Under the pieces are notes generated by a model. The model saw only the letters and a program-made list of their open reading frames with translations. It was not told where the DNA came from and searched no databases. This document shows, piece after piece, positions 53,932-63,423 of a stretch of 64,000 nucleotides of DNA. Each line of letters opens with the position of its first letter. Positions within the stretch are counted from its first letter, which is position 1. A program made the translations under genes and the position numbers. The DNA comes from Rhizobium leguminosarum bv. trifolii WSM1325 (lineage in GTDB: Bacteria; Pseudomonadota; Alphaproteobacteria; Rhizobiales; Rhizobiaceae): the NCBI GenBank assembly GCA_000023185.1, contig CP001622.1, forward strand, positions 2,232,001 through 2,296,000, given 5' to 3'.

Positions 53932-54654
53932 ATGGATAGTCGCAAGGGCCGGCGCATCGCAGTCTTATCCGAGGCCCTTTCACAACATCGCATTCTGCAC
54001 ATCAAGAATGCTGCGGAGATCCTGGGCGTCTCAGAGATGACGGTTCGGCGTGATGTCGGCGCCAATGCAGACCAATTCGCGTTTCTCGGCGGCCATATCG
54101 TTCCGGCTATCGAAGCGGAAAACGATCCCTATGAAATTTCCAAGGCAGCCGACAGTCATGCCGCTGCAAAACGGCAAGTTTGCATACAAGCCATTGATTA
54201 CATTCACCATGATGATACGGTGTTTTTCGATTGCGGCACCACGTTACCCTATCTGGTCGATCTCCTCCCAGACCAGATTCATATAACGGCGATCTGTTAC
54301 GCCATGAATGTCGCCGATCGTCTGACGCGAAAACCCAACGTTCGCCTTGTTATGCTCGGTGGTCTTTATCACCCAGCATCGGCGAGCTTTTCCGGTGCCT
54401 CGGGGCTGGAAATGCTCGATCAGCTTGTGATCAACGTGGCATTTCTTTCAGCAGCCGGTGTCGATGCCCGGCGTGGCGCGACCTGCGCGCATTTTCACGA
54501 AGCGGAGATCAAGAAAAAGGCGATGTCCCGGGCACGAAAGAATATTCTTCTCGCCGACAGCAGCAAAATCGGCAAGCTCAAGCCAGCCTTTTTCAGCGAC
54601 ATGAAGTCGTTCGACGTGGTCATCACCGAAAACGGCATGGACGATTTCGACTGA
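53932..54654 (+). CDS. DeoR-family transcriptional regulator
   Basis: A 240-residue repressor. The N-terminal helix-turn-helix is HIKNAAEILGVSEMTVRRDVG. The C-terminal DeoR sensor domain has FFDCGTTLPYLVDLL, the usual sugar-phosphate pocket, ATCAHFHEAEIKKKAM and ILLADSSKIGK. It heads the deoxyribose-type operon and probably responds to deoxyribose-5-phosphate or a relative. A start at 53932 with GGGAGAGATGCGAT upstream fits. TTTGTGA-like sites occur both before this gene and before deoC, 100 bases after it. Confidence 0.9.
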   Translation: MDSRKGRRIAVLSEALSQHRILHIKNAAEILGVSEMTVRRDVGANADQFAFLGGHIVPAIEAENDPYEISKAADSHAAAKRQVCIQAIDYIHHDDTVFFDCGTTLPYLVDLLPDQIHITAICYAMNVADRLTRKPNVRLVMLGGLYHPASASFSGASGLEMLDQLVINVAFLSAAGVDARRGATCAHFHEAEIKKKAMSRARKNILLADSSKIGKLKPAFFSDMKSFDVVITENGMDDFD

Positions 54655-54720
54655 GAAATCCCGCATTTTTTCTGCGTCTGGCGAAATCTAAACTTGACGC
54701 AGCGGCGCGGTGATGCAAAC

Positions 54721-54735
54721 TTCACAAACAGTGAA
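54721..54735 (+). promoter_or_regulatory. Candidate DeoR operator before deoC
   Basis: TTCACAAACAGTGAA is an inverted repeat (TTCAC/GTGAA). Its TCACAAA half also occurs at 53725-53731 upstream of the regulator gene, and TTTGTGA occurs at 53690-53696. Confidence 0.4.
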
Positions 54736-54830
54736 AAAAAAATCACATTTGAGCCAGTCGTGAAACTTCGTCTGCGTGCCTCTTCACTGATGGCAACAGG
54801 ATCTTCACGCTCGGATCGGGAGGATTCTAG

Positions 54831-55859
54831 TTGGAAACCGTTGCTGTTCACAATGCGGCAAACGCGGCGCATCATGGAGGCCCTTCGCGATTGCCGGACG
54901 GCACCCATAACCGGCCGCGCAATACCGGTATGGGACTCGATCTGTCGTGGGTGCTTGATACCCGGGTCAACCTGTCTGCAACCGAGCGCCGCGTAGCCTC
55001 GCTTCCTGGGCGCCGCACCGTCAAAAAGGACGCACAGGCTGCTTGGCTCCTGAAGGCGGTGACCTGCATCGACCTGACAACGTTGAACGGCGACGATACC
55101 CCTGAACGCGTCAAGCGGTTGTGCGCGAAGGCGATGAATCCGATACGCGCCGACATTCTGGATTCTCTCGGCATGAGCGGCCGTTCGATCACCACCGGCG
55201 CCATCTGCGTCTACCATCGTTTTGTTGCAACGGCCGTCGAGGCGCTCGGAGATTCCGGCATTCCGGTCGCCGCGGTTTCGACCGGTTTCCCTGCCGGCCT
55301 CAGCCCGCACCACCTCAAGGTCAAGGAAATCGAGGCGTCAGTTGCCGATGGCGCGAAGGAAATCGACATCGTCATCACCCGCGAGCATGTGCTGACCGGC
55401 AACTGGACAGCACTTTACGAGGAAATGAAAGAATATCGCGCAGCCTGCGGTGATGCGCATGTCAAAGCCATTCTGGCGACCGGCGACCTGAAGACGCTCC
55501 GCAATGTCGCCAGGGCCTCGCTGGTCTGCATGATGGCCGGAGCCGATTTCATCAAGACCTCGACCGGCAAGGAAGGCGTCAATGCGACGCTGGCCGTGAC
55601 ATTGACCATGCTGCGGGCGATCCGCGCATATCAGGAGCGCACCGGTATCAAGATCGGCTACAAGCCGGCCGGAGGCATTTCCGCGGCGAAGGACGTGTTG
55701 AACTACCAGTTCCTGATGAAGGACGAACTGGGGCGCGAATGGCTGGAGTCCGATCTCTTCCGCATCGGTGCATCAAGCTTGCTTGCGGATATCGAGCGGC
55801 AGCTGGAGCATCACGTCACCGGTGCCTATTCGGCCCTCAACAGACACCCGATTGGATGA
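54831..55859 (+). CDS. deoC: Deoxyribose-phosphate aldolase
   Basis: A 342-residue aldolase splitting 2-deoxyribose-5-phosphate into glyceraldehyde-3-phosphate and acetaldehyde. The Schiff-base Lys lies in FIKTSTGKEGVN, and the proton-relay Lys in IGYKPAGGI. It starts at TTG 54831, which has a strong GGGAGG upstream; no ATG of similar quality exists nearby. The long N-terminal extension (about 80 residues before TCIDLTTLNGDDT) is normal for this larger DeoC form. Its stop overlaps the next gene's start (ATGA). Confidence 0.94.
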   Translation: METVAVHNAANAAHHGGPSRLPDGTHNRPRNTGMGLDLSWVLDTRVNLSATERRVASLPGRRTVKKDAQAAWLLKAVTCIDLTTLNGDDTPERVKRLCAKAMNPIRADILDSLGMSGRSITTGAICVYHRFVATAVEALGDSGIPVAAVSTGFPAGLSPHHLKVKEIEASVADGAKEIDIVITREHVLTGNWTALYEEMKEYRAACGDAHVKAILATGDLKTLRNVARASLVCMMAGADFIKTSTGKEGVNATLAVTLTMLRAIRAYQERTGIKIGYKPAGGISAAKDVLNYQFLMKDELGREWLESDLFRIGASSLLADIERQLEHHVTGAYSALNRHPIG

Positions 55860-58252
55860 TCCAGATGACTGTTGCAAAGTATTTCGACGAAATGTCCTAC
55901 GGCCCCGCCCCTGAATCCGATATCGAAGCTCGCGACTGGCTGGCGCGCCACGCTTCCGGTTTCGGTCACTTCATCAATGGCGCGTTCGTGCCCTCCGCGT
56001 CGGTCAAGAACTTCGACACGTTCGAGCCGGCCACCGGCAAGGTCCTGGCCAAGCTTGCGAATGGCGGCGCGGCCGATGTGGACAATGCGGTTGCTGCGGC
56101 CCGCAAGGCACAGGCGTCATGGGCGCGGCTGCCGGGCCACGCGCGGGCGCGCCATCTCTATGCGCTTGCCCGGATGATCCAGCGCCATGCGCGTCTGATT
56201 GCTGTGGTCGAGGCAATCGACAACGGCAAGCCGATCCGCGAAACCCGCGATCTCGACGTGCCCCTGGCGGCTCGTCATTTCTATCATCACGCCGGATGGG
56301 CGCAAATCCAGGACACGGAATTTGCCGATCATGTGCCGGTCGGCGTCGTCGGCCAGATCATCCCGTGGAATTTCCCATTCCTGATGCTGGCCTGGAAAGT
56401 GGCGCCGGCTTTGGCACTCGGCAACACCGTCATCCTGAAGCCTGCCGAATTCACCTCGCTGACGGCGCTTCTCTTTGCCGAACTGGCATCCGCGGCGGGC
56501 CTTCCGCCGGGCGTACTCAATATCGTGACGGGAGAAGGCGAAACAGGCGCGCTGCTCGTCGGGCATGCGGATATCGACAAGATTGCCTTTACCGGATCGA
56601 CCGAAGTCGGGCGCGTTATTCGCGAGCGTACCGCGGGTAGCGGCAAATCCTTGACGCTGGAACTCGGCGGCAAGTCCCCTTTCGTCGTTTTTGACGACGC
56701 CGATATCGACGGCGCCGTGGAAGGCGTGGTCGACGCGATCTGGTTCAACCAGGGACAGGTCTGCTGCGCCGGTTCGCGGCTTCTGGTCCAGGAAGGCATT
56801 GCCGATCTTTTCCACGAGCGGCTGAAGCGCCGGATGGAGACATTGCGGGTCGGTCAGCCTTTGGACAAGTGCATCGATATGGGTGCGATCATAGCGCCTG
56901 TGCAATTGACGCGGATCGAAGCGCTGGTGAAAAAGGGAGTTTCAGAAGGCGCGACGCTGCATCAGGCCAAGATCGACCTGCCGAAGGGCGGCAGCTTCTA
57001 CCCGCCGACGCTTCTCAGCGGCGTGCAGCCGACATCGATCGTCGCGACCGAGGAAATCTTCGGGCCGGTCGCGGTCTCCATGACTTTTCGCACACCGGAA
57101 GAGGCGATCCAGCTTGCCAATCACACCCGCTACGGCCTCGCCGCCAGCGTCTGGAGCGAGACGATCGGCTTGGCGCTGAACGTTGCGGCAAAGCTCGCAG
57201 CCGGCGTGGTCTGGGTGAATGCCACCAATCTTTTTGATGCCGCCGTCGGTTTTGGCGGCAAGCGCGAATCCGGATTCGGCCGCGAAGGCGGACGCGAAGG
57301 TTGCTACGAATATCTGAAGCCGAAGGCTTGGGTCGGTCGCAAGGCGCGCGCAGCCATGCCTGCACTTTCGCAGGCGAAGCCGGTTGCCGGCGATTTTGCC
57401 CTGCCAAGCATCGACCGGACGGCAAAGCTCTTCATCGGCGGCAAGCAGGCACGCCCGGACGGCAATTATTCCCGTGTCATCGCCTCACCCAAGGGCAAGG
57501 CGATCGGGGAGGTCGGCGAAAGCAACCGCAAGGACATCCGCAATGCGGTGGTTGCCGCACAGGCCGCCTCCGCCTGGTCGAATGCGACCACTCATAACCG
57601 CGCCCAGATTCTCTATTACATCGCCGAAAACCTCAGTGGCCGCGCCGACGAGTTCGCCTCGCGGATAACAGCGATGACCGGAGCTTCCGCAGCCAATGCA
57701 AATGCCGAGGTCGACGCCGCGATTTCCCGTCTCTTCACCTACGCAGCCTGGGCGGACAAATATGAAGGCGGCATTCACCAGCCACCGCTTCGCGGCGTTG
57801 CCCTGGCCATGCCGGAAGCCATCGGCGTCGTTGGCGTCATTTGCCCGCCGGAAGCGCCGCTGCTCGGCTTTATCAGTCTGATTGCGCCGTTGATTGCCAC
57901 CGGCAATCGTGTCGTCGCCGTGCCGAGTGAGGCCTTCCCGCTTTCGGCCACGGATTTCTATTCCGTTCTGGAAACGTCGGATGTGCCTGCCGGTGTCGTC
58001 AATATCGTCACCGGGTCGGCGATCGAACTGGCAAAGATCCTTGCCGCGCACAATGACGTTGATGCGTTGTGGGCCTTCGGCTCGGCTGAACTTTCGACGA
58101 CGGTGGAGAAGCTGTCTTCGGGCAATCTCAAGCGAACCTTCGTGGACAATGGCAAGGCGACGGACTGGATGGACAAAGCCGCTGCCGAAGGCGCGCTATA
58201 CCTTCGGCGCGCTGTAGATGTGAAGAATATCTGGATCCCCTACGGAGAATAA
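55856..58252 (+). CDS. Tandem-domain aldehyde dehydrogenase (ALDH16-like)
   Basis: A 798-residue protein with two aldehyde-dehydrogenase domains. The first (about 20-490) is complete: IIPWNFPFLM, FTGSTEVG, catalytic Glu in LELGGKSP and catalytic Cys in GQVCCAGSR. The second (about 515-798) keeps the cofactor-domain shape (GVICPPEAPLLGF) but ends where the catalytic domain should begin, with no catalytic Cys. This is the ALDH16 layout. It probably oxidises the acetaldehyde released by DeoC. The start at 55856 overlaps the deoC stop; ATG 55865 is an alternative. Confidence 0.9.
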   Translation: MIQMTVAKYFDEMSYGPAPESDIEARDWLARHASGFGHFINGAFVPSASVKNFDTFEPATGKVLAKLANGGAADVDNAVAAARKAQASWARLPGHARARHLYALARMIQRHARLIAVVEAIDNGKPIRETRDLDVPLAARHFYHHAGWAQIQDTEFADHVPVGVVGQIIPWNFPFLMLAWKVAPALALGNTVILKPAEFTSLTALLFAELASAAGLPPGVLNIVTGEGETGALLVGHADIDKIAFTGSTEVGRVIRERTAGSGKSLTLELGGKSPFVVFDDADIDGAVEGVVDAIWFNQGQVCCAGSRLLVQEGIADLFHERLKRRMETLRVGQPLDKCIDMGAIIAPVQLTRIEALVKKGVSEGATLHQAKIDLPKGGSFYPPTLLSGVQPTSIVATEEIFGPVAVSMTFRTPEEAIQLANHTRYGLAASVWSETIGLALNVAAKLAAGVVWVNATNLFDAAVGFGGKRESGFGREGGREGCYEYLKPKAWVGRKARAAMPALSQAKPVAGDFALPSIDRTAKLFIGGKQARPDGNYSRVIASPKGKAIGEVGESNRKDIRNAVVAAQAASAWSNATTHNRAQILYYIAENLSGRADEFASRITAMTGASAANANAEVDAAISRLFTYAAWADKYEGGIHQPPLRGVALAMPEAIGVVGVICPPEAPLLGFISLIAPLIATGNRVVAVPSEAFPLSATDFYSVLETSDVPAGVVNIVTGSAIELAKILAAHNDVDALWAFGSAELSTTVEKLSSGNLKRTFVDNGKATDWMDKAAAEGALYLRRAVDVKNIWIPYGE

Positions 58253-58411
58253 GGGCTCCAACTCTGGTCATTCGGGCGGGAGGAGAACCGCACCGGCAGG
58301 CGAGAACAATGGAATTTGAGGGAATCGCAGAGCTGTAACGGAGCTGCGGTTATCGGGTTCTGTTTTGCGGCACGAGGTGCTGCGAAATGGTGCAACTAAG
58401 GGAGGATTTCC

Positions 58412-58867
58412 ATGCTGAAGAATATCGATCCGGCTCTGAATGCGGATGTGCTGCACGCGCTCCGGTCCATGGGGCATGGCGACACGGTCGTCGTTTCCGA
58501 CACCAATTTTCCTTCGGATTCCATTGCCCGGCAAACGGTGCTCGGCAAGCTGTTGCGCATAGACAATGTGTCCTCTGCCCGCGCCATCGAAGCTATTCTT
58601 TCGGTAATGCCGCTGGATACGCCGCTGCAGCCGTCTGCCGGGCGAATGGAAATCATGGGCGCGCCGGACGAGATCCCTCCGGTGCAGCAGGAAGTCCAGG
58701 TCGTTGTCGACGGCGCCGAGGGCAAGCCGGCGCCAATGTATGGCATCGAGCGTTTCGCCTTCTATGAGGTAGCCAAAAAGGCCTATTGCGTCATCACCAC
58801 GGGCGAAAACCGCTTCTACGGCTGCTTCCTGTTCACCAAAGGCGTGATTCCGCCGGAAACCGTATGA
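58412..58867 (+). CDS. RbsD/FucU-family sugar mutarotase
   Basis: A 151-residue protein of the RbsD/FucU family, which interconverts sugar anomers before phosphorylation. Typical parts are the N-terminal LHALRSMGHGDTVVVSDTNFPSD and the C-terminal ERFAFYEVAKKAYCVITTGENRFYGCFLFTKGVI. GGGAGGATTT lies before the ATG. A 159-base gap separates it from the aldehyde dehydrogenase gene, without a clear terminator. It is closely followed by the ribokinase gene. Confidence 0.92.
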   Translation: MLKNIDPALNADVLHALRSMGHGDTVVVSDTNFPSDSIARQTVLGKLLRIDNVSSARAIEAILSVMPLDTPLQPSAGRMEIMGAPDEIPPVQQEVQVVVDGAEGKPAPMYGIERFAFYEVAKKAYCVITTGENRFYGCFLFTKGVIPPETV

Positions 58868-58878
58868 GGGGAAACGAA

Positions 58879-59811
58879 ATGAAGGTGGGTGTTTCGATCC
58901 TCGGGATTTTCGTCGCCGACACGGCCTATCTGGCCAAGCGCATGCCAAACATTGGCGAAACCATCACCGGGACCGGTTTTGCGGTAGGCCCGGGCGGCAA
59001 GGGATCCAACCAGGCTGTTGCTGCAGCTCGCGCCGGTGGAACAGTCTCCTTCATCTCGAAGATCGGCCGCGACACCTTCGGCGATATGGCGCTGAAGACC
59101 TATGCGGAAGCAGGCGTGACGCCGAAGGTTGTACAGATGGACGATATGCCGACCGGCGCTGCCTTCATCTACGTCAATGACAGTAACGGCGACAATGCGA
59201 TCATCGTCTATCCAGGCGCCGCAGGCACCATCGGCGTTGGTGATGTCGAGGCGGCACGCGAAACCATCGAGCAATCGGCTGTTTTCGTGACCCAGCTCGA
59301 ACAACCGGCCGAAGCGGCGCAGCGCGCCCTCGAAATCGCCCATGCGGCCGGCGTTACCACTGTTTTCAATCCAGCACCGGCCGAGCCGTTTCCGGACACG
59401 ATCTATCCGCTCTGCGACTATATCGTGCCAAACGAGACCGAGGCGGCGGCGATCGTCGGCTTTCCGCTCGACACGCTCGACGACGCCAGACGGGCTGGCG
59501 ACGCCTTTCTTGTCAAAGGCGTGAAAGCCGCGCTGATCACCCTGGGTGGTCGCGGTGTGCTCTATCATACGGCCGGGCAATCGGTTCATGTTCCCGCGAT
59601 CTCGGCGGGAGCAGTCATTGATACCACCGGCGCCGGCGACGCATTTGTCGGTGGTTTCTCGGCAGCGCTCTCGCGGGGCTTTAGTCCGGTCGAGGCCGTG
59701 CGTTTCGGCTGCGCGACCGCCGGTATCGCGGTGACGCGGCGGGGTACCGCGCCTGCAATGCCGACGATCGAGGAAATCGAGGCGCTTCTCCAGAAAGGAG
59801 GCGCAGCATGA
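58879..59811 (+). CDS. Ribokinase-family kinase, probable deoxyribokinase
   Basis: A 310-residue PfkB/ribokinase-fold kinase. The N-terminal signature is GPGGKGSNQAVAAARAGG and the C-terminal is DTTGAGDAFVGGFSAAL with the catalytic Asp. The start is ATG 58879 because GAGGGGAAACG precedes it; an in-frame ATG at 58864 overlaps the RbsD stop. In this operon the expected substrate is 2-deoxyribose, giving the DeoC substrate. That preference is from context; ribose remains possible. Its stop overlaps the next gene (ATGA). Confidence 0.9.
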   Translation: MKVGVSILGIFVADTAYLAKRMPNIGETITGTGFAVGPGGKGSNQAVAAARAGGTVSFISKIGRDTFGDMALKTYAEAGVTPKVVQMDDMPTGAAFIYVNDSNGDNAIIVYPGAAGTIGVGDVEAARETIEQSAVFVTQLEQPAEAAQRALEIAHAAGVTTVFNPAPAEPFPDTIYPLCDYIVPNETEAAAIVGFPLDTLDDARRAGDAFLVKGVKAALITLGGRGVLYHTAGQSVHVPAISAGAVIDTTGAGDAFVGGFSAALSRGFSPVEAVRFGCATAGIAVTRRGTAPAMPTIEEIEALLQKGGAA

Positions 59812-60683
59812 CCCGCAACGATCCGGTCAAACACTTCTTCATCTGGCCGGCGTTGCTGATCGTGCTGGTGATCTCGATCTTCCCGCTGATCTATTCGCTG
59901 ACCACCAGCTTCATGAGCCTGCGCCTCGTGCCGCCGATCCCCGCGCATTTCGTCGGCTTCGGCAACTATACGGAATTGCTTCAGAATCCACGCTTCTGGA
60001 GTGTCACCTGGACCACGACGATCATCGCTTTTGTCGCGGTGTCGCTGCAGTATGTCATCGGTTTTTCCGTGGCGCTGGCGCTCAGCCGTCGGGTGCCTGG
60101 CGAAGGTTTGTTCCGGGTCAGCTTCCTGGTGCCAATGCTGGTGGCGCCCGTTGCCGTTGCACTCATTGCCCGCCAGATCCTCAACCCGACGATGGGCCCG
60201 CTCAATGAGTTGATGACCGCCTTCGGCTTTCCCAATCTGCCGTTTCTGACTCAGACCAGATGGGCTATCGGCGCCATCATTTCCGTCGAAGTGTGGCAGT
60301 GGACACCCTTCGTCATCCTGATGCTTCTTGCCGGGCTGCAAACCCTGCCGGAGGACGTCTACGAGGCTGCCGCGCTTGAAAATGCCAGTCCCTGGCAACA
60401 GTTCTGGGGGATCACTTTCCCGATGATGCTGCCGATTTCGGTGGCTGTGGTCTTCATCCGCCTCATCGAGAGCTACAAGATCATCGACACGGTGTTCGTC
60501 ATGACAGGCGGAGGGCCCGGCATTTCGACCGAAACGCTCACCTTGTTCGCGTATCAGGAAGGCTTCAAGAAGTTCAACCTCGGCTACACCTCCGCCCTCT
60601 CCTTCCTGTTCCTGATCGTCATCACCGTGATCGGGCTCGTCTATCTCGCCATCCTGAAGCCCTATCTGGAGAAGCACAAATGA
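59808..60683 (+). CDS. ABC sugar permease, MalF type
   Basis: A 291-residue inner-membrane permease with six transmembrane segments. The EAA coupling loop is VYEAAALENASPWQQFWGITFPMMLP near residues 184-210. It pairs with the MalG-type permease encoded next, with ATGA overlaps on both sides. Part of a MalFGK-type importer inside the deoC operon, so it probably carries deoxyribose or a deoxyribose-containing compound. Confidence 0.92.
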   Translation: MTRNDPVKHFFIWPALLIVLVISIFPLIYSLTTSFMSLRLVPPIPAHFVGFGNYTELLQNPRFWSVTWTTTIIAFVAVSLQYVIGFSVALALSRRVPGEGLFRVSFLVPMLVAPVAVALIARQILNPTMGPLNELMTAFGFPNLPFLTQTRWAIGAIISVEVWQWTPFVILMLLAGLQTLPEDVYEAAALENASPWQQFWGITFPMMLPISVAVVFIRLIESYKIIDTVFVMTGGGPGISTETLTLFAYQEGFKKFNLGYTSALSFLFLIVITVIGLVYLAILKPYLEKHK

Positions 60684-61708
60684 GTGTGCGTGACCTCAAA
60701 GGATCCGGCCGCTGGTGGGCGCTCGCAGGCTGCCTGCTGTGGCTGGCCTTCACCTTCTTTCCGCTTTACTGGGTCGCGATCACCTCGTTCAAGTCGCCGC
60801 TTGGCGTCGTCGGCGGGCCAACCTATATTCCATTTGTCGACTTCGACCCGACGCTGACAGCCTGGAGCGAGCTTTTGTCGGGCGCGCGTGGCCAGTTCTA
60901 CAACACCTTCATCGCCTCGACGATCATCGGGCTTTCCGCATCGGTGCTGGCCACCTTCATCGGATCGATGGCAGCCTATGCGCTGGTGCGCTTCACCTTC
61001 GAGGTCAAGCTGCTGTCCGGCATAATTTTCGTCGTTGTTGCCTTTGGCGGATATCTTCTCGGCCGTCATGTGCTGGGCTACGGGCAGGCTATTTCGCTGA
61101 TCTTTGCCTTTGTTGCAGCGCTTGCGCTCGCCATCGGCTCCAGCCGAATGAAGCTTCCAGGGCCGCTTCTTGGCAATGATGATATCGTCTTCTGGTTTGT
61201 CAGCCAGCGCATGTTTCCGCCGATCGTCGCCGCCTTTGCCTTGTTCCTGATGTACACGGAAATGGGCAAGTTGGGGTTCAAGCTGGTGGACACCTATACC
61301 GGGCTCACCTTCGCCTATGTCGCCTTCTCGCTGCCGATCGTGATCTGGCTGATGCGCGATTTCTTTGCGGCACTGCCGGTTGAAGTCGAAGAGGCGGCGA
61401 TGGTCGACAATGTGCCGTCGTGGAGAATTTTCTTCGGTATCGTCCTGCCCATGTCCAAGCCGGGCCTGATCGCGACATTTATGATCACGCTCGCCTTCGT
61501 CTGGAACGAGTTCCTGTTCGCACTCTTCCTGACCAGTTCCAAATGGCAAACCCTTCCCATTCTCGTCGCCGGGCAAAACAGCCAGCGCGGCGACGAGTGG
61601 TGGTCGATATCGGCAGCCGCCCTGGTCGCGATCATACCCATGGTCGTCATGGCGGGCATTTTGAGCAGGCTGATGCGGTCTGGCCTGCTTTTAGGAGCAA
61701 TAAAGTGA
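60680..61708 (+). CDS. ABC sugar permease, MalG type, with extra membrane hairpin
   Basis: A 342-residue permease, longer than the usual 275-300. The EAA loop is EVEEAAMVDNVPSWRIFFGIVLPMSKPG near residues 235-262. Between the ALVRFTFEVK stretch (about 101-110) and the following DDIVFWFVSQRMFPP, about 55 extra residues (110-165) appear, containing two hydrophobic segments. Most MalG-type permeases join those two blocks directly. The frame is intact, so it looks like a real insertion. Overlaps the MalF-type gene by ATGA. Confidence 0.9.
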   Translation: MSVRDLKGSGRWWALAGCLLWLAFTFFPLYWVAITSFKSPLGVVGGPTYIPFVDFDPTLTAWSELLSGARGQFYNTFIASTIIGLSASVLATFIGSMAAYALVRFTFEVKLLSGIIFVVVAFGGYLLGRHVLGYGQAISLIFAFVAALALAIGSSRMKLPGPLLGNDDIVFWFVSQRMFPPIVAAFALFLMYTEMGKLGFKLVDTYTGLTFAYVAFSLPIVIWLMRDFFAALPVEVEEAAMVDNVPSWRIFFGIVLPMSKPGLIATFMITLAFVWNEFLFALFLTSSKWQTLPILVAGQNSQRGDEWWSISAAALVAIIPMVVMAGILSRLMRSGLLLGAIK

Positions 61709-61752
61709 CCGTTCGACAAGCCTAGTCATTGTTCAATTCCGGGGAGGAAAAC

Positions 61753-63207
61753 ATGAGAAGATTGCTATTGAGTTCAACGGCCGCAGGACTACTTGCTGCG
61801 GCGGGCGTCACATCCGCGCTCGCGTGCGAACCGGACTACACCGGTGTCACGCTCACCGCTACGACGCAGACAGGCCCCTATATCGCCTCTGCGCTACAAC
61901 TCGCGGCCAAGGGCTGGGAAGAAAAGACCTGCGGCAAGATGAATGTCGTCGAATTTCCGTGGTCGGAACTCTATCCGAAAATCGTAACCTCGTTGACCTC
62001 GGGCGAAGACACGTTCGACGTGGTCGCCTTTGCGCCGGCCTGGGCACCGGACTTCACCGATTTTCTCTCGGAAATGCCCAAGGCGATGCAATCAGGTGCC
62101 GACTGGGAGGACATCGCGCCGGTTTACCGCGAGCAACTGATGGTTTGGAACGGCAAGGTCCTGTCGCAGACCATGGACGGTGACGCCCATACCTATACCT
62201 ACCGCATTGATCTGTTTGAAAACGCGGAAAACCAGAGCGCCTTCAACGCGAAGTATGGCTACGATCTGGCCCCACCGAAGACATGGAAGCAGTATCTCGA
62301 CATCGCTGAATTCTTCCAGCAGCCGGACAAGGGCCTTTGGGGCACGGCGGAAGCCTTCCGCCGTGGTGGCCAGCAATTCTGGTTCCTGTTCAGTCACGTG
62401 GCGGGATACACCAGCCATCCCGACAATCCCGGCGGCATGTTCTTCGATCCTGACACGATGGATGCGCAGGTCAACAATCCAGGCTGGGTGCGCGGCCTGG
62501 AGGAATATATTCGCGCCTCCAAACTGGCACCGCCAAATGCGCTGAACTTCTCGTTCGGCGAAGTGAACGCAGCCTTTGCCGGTGGCCAGGTCGCGGAATC
62601 GATCGGCTGGGGCGATACCGGCGTCATCGCCGCCGACCCGAAGCAGTCCAAGGTTGCTGGCAATGTCGGTTCGGCATCGCTGCCGGGATCCGACGAGATC
62701 TGGAACTACAAGACCAAAAAGTGGGACAAGCAGCCCGAGGTCGTCCAGACTTCCTTCATGGCCTTCGGCGGTTGGCAGGCAGCCGTACCGTCGTCCTCCA
62801 AGAACCAGGAGGCCGCTTGGAACTATATCCAGTTCCTGACGAGCCCGGCGGTTTCCGGTCAGGCGGCGATTACCGGCGGCACAGGCGTCAATCCATACCG
62901 TCTTTCGCACACGACGAATACAGCGTTGTGGTCGAAGATCTTTTCCGAGCGTGAGGCCAAGGAATATCTTGGAAGCCAGAAGGACGCGGTGACCGCCAAG
63001 AACACGGCGCTCGACATGCGCCTGCCGGGCTATTTCTCCTATACGGAAATTCTCGAAATCGAGCTTTCCAAGGCATTGGCTGGAGAGGTGACGCCGCAGC
63101 AGGCGCTGGATACCGTGGCTGCCGGATGGAACAAGCTGACGGACGAGTTCGGCCGCGACAAGCAACTGGCAGCCTATCGTTCGTCGATGGGCCTGCCTGC
63201 GAAGTAA
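61753..63207 (+). CDS. ABC sugar-binding protein (family 1)
   Basis: A 484-residue periplasmic binding protein. The signal peptide ends near SALACEPD (residue 25-28); the Cys just after it could also be a lipidation site, but the lipobox is poor. The binding-protein fold shows TWKQYLDIAEFFQQPDKGLWGTAEAFRRGG and AAFAGGQVAESIGWGDTG. GGGGAGG lies before the ATG at 61753. It is the abundant component of the importer; a 13-base-pair hairpin follows its stop and separates it from the ATPase gene. Confidence 0.9.
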   Translation: MRRLLLSSTAAGLLAAAGVTSALACEPDYTGVTLTATTQTGPYIASALQLAAKGWEEKTCGKMNVVEFPWSELYPKIVTSLTSGEDTFDVVAFAPAWAPDFTDFLSEMPKAMQSGADWEDIAPVYREQLMVWNGKVLSQTMDGDAHTYTYRIDLFENAENQSAFNAKYGYDLAPPKTWKQYLDIAEFFQQPDKGLWGTAEAFRRGGQQFWFLFSHVAGYTSHPDNPGGMFFDPDTMDAQVNNPGWVRGLEEYIRASKLAPPNALNFSFGEVNAAFAGGQVAESIGWGDTGVIAADPKQSKVAGNVGSASLPGSDEIWNYKTKKWDKQPEVVQTSFMAFGGWQAAVPSSSKNQEAAWNYIQFLTSPAVSGQAAITGGTGVNPYRLSHTTNTALWSKIFSEREAKEYLGSQKDAVTAKNTALDMRLPGYFSYTEILEIELSKALAGEVTPQQALDTVAAGWNKLTDEFGRDKQLAAYRSSMGLPAK

Positions 63208-63220
63208 GCCCATCCTCAAC

Positions 63221-63249
63221 ATCTCATCCCGGCGGTGCCGGGATGAGAT
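63221..63249 (+). terminator. Strong hairpin after the binding-protein gene
   Basis: ATCTCATCCCGGC / GCCGGGATGAGAT, a perfect 13-base stem with a 3-base loop, 13 bases past the stop. No T-run. A probable partial terminator or 3' stabiliser that keeps binding-protein mRNA above the ATPase message. Confidence 0.7.
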
Positions 63250-63287
63250 CAGACATCGTTGAAAGAAGAAGCAAACTATCGCCGCTT

Positions 63288-63385
63288 AGAGTGCCGTGCG
63301 TCCTTTCGGACGAAGGACGCTCTAACTCTTTCAATCCTCGCATCGTGCTTTCCGAAAATCGATTCCGATTTTCGGGCCGATGCGC
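63288..63385 (-). repeat. RIME-like intergenic repeat, copy 2
   Basis: The reverse complement is nearly identical to 1413-1513 over about 100 bases. It lies between the binding-protein gene and the ATPase gene of one transport operon. Confidence 0.75.
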
Positions 63386-63423
63386 TGGGCCAGGCGATGG
63401 AATTCTCATGAAAAGGTTACAGC

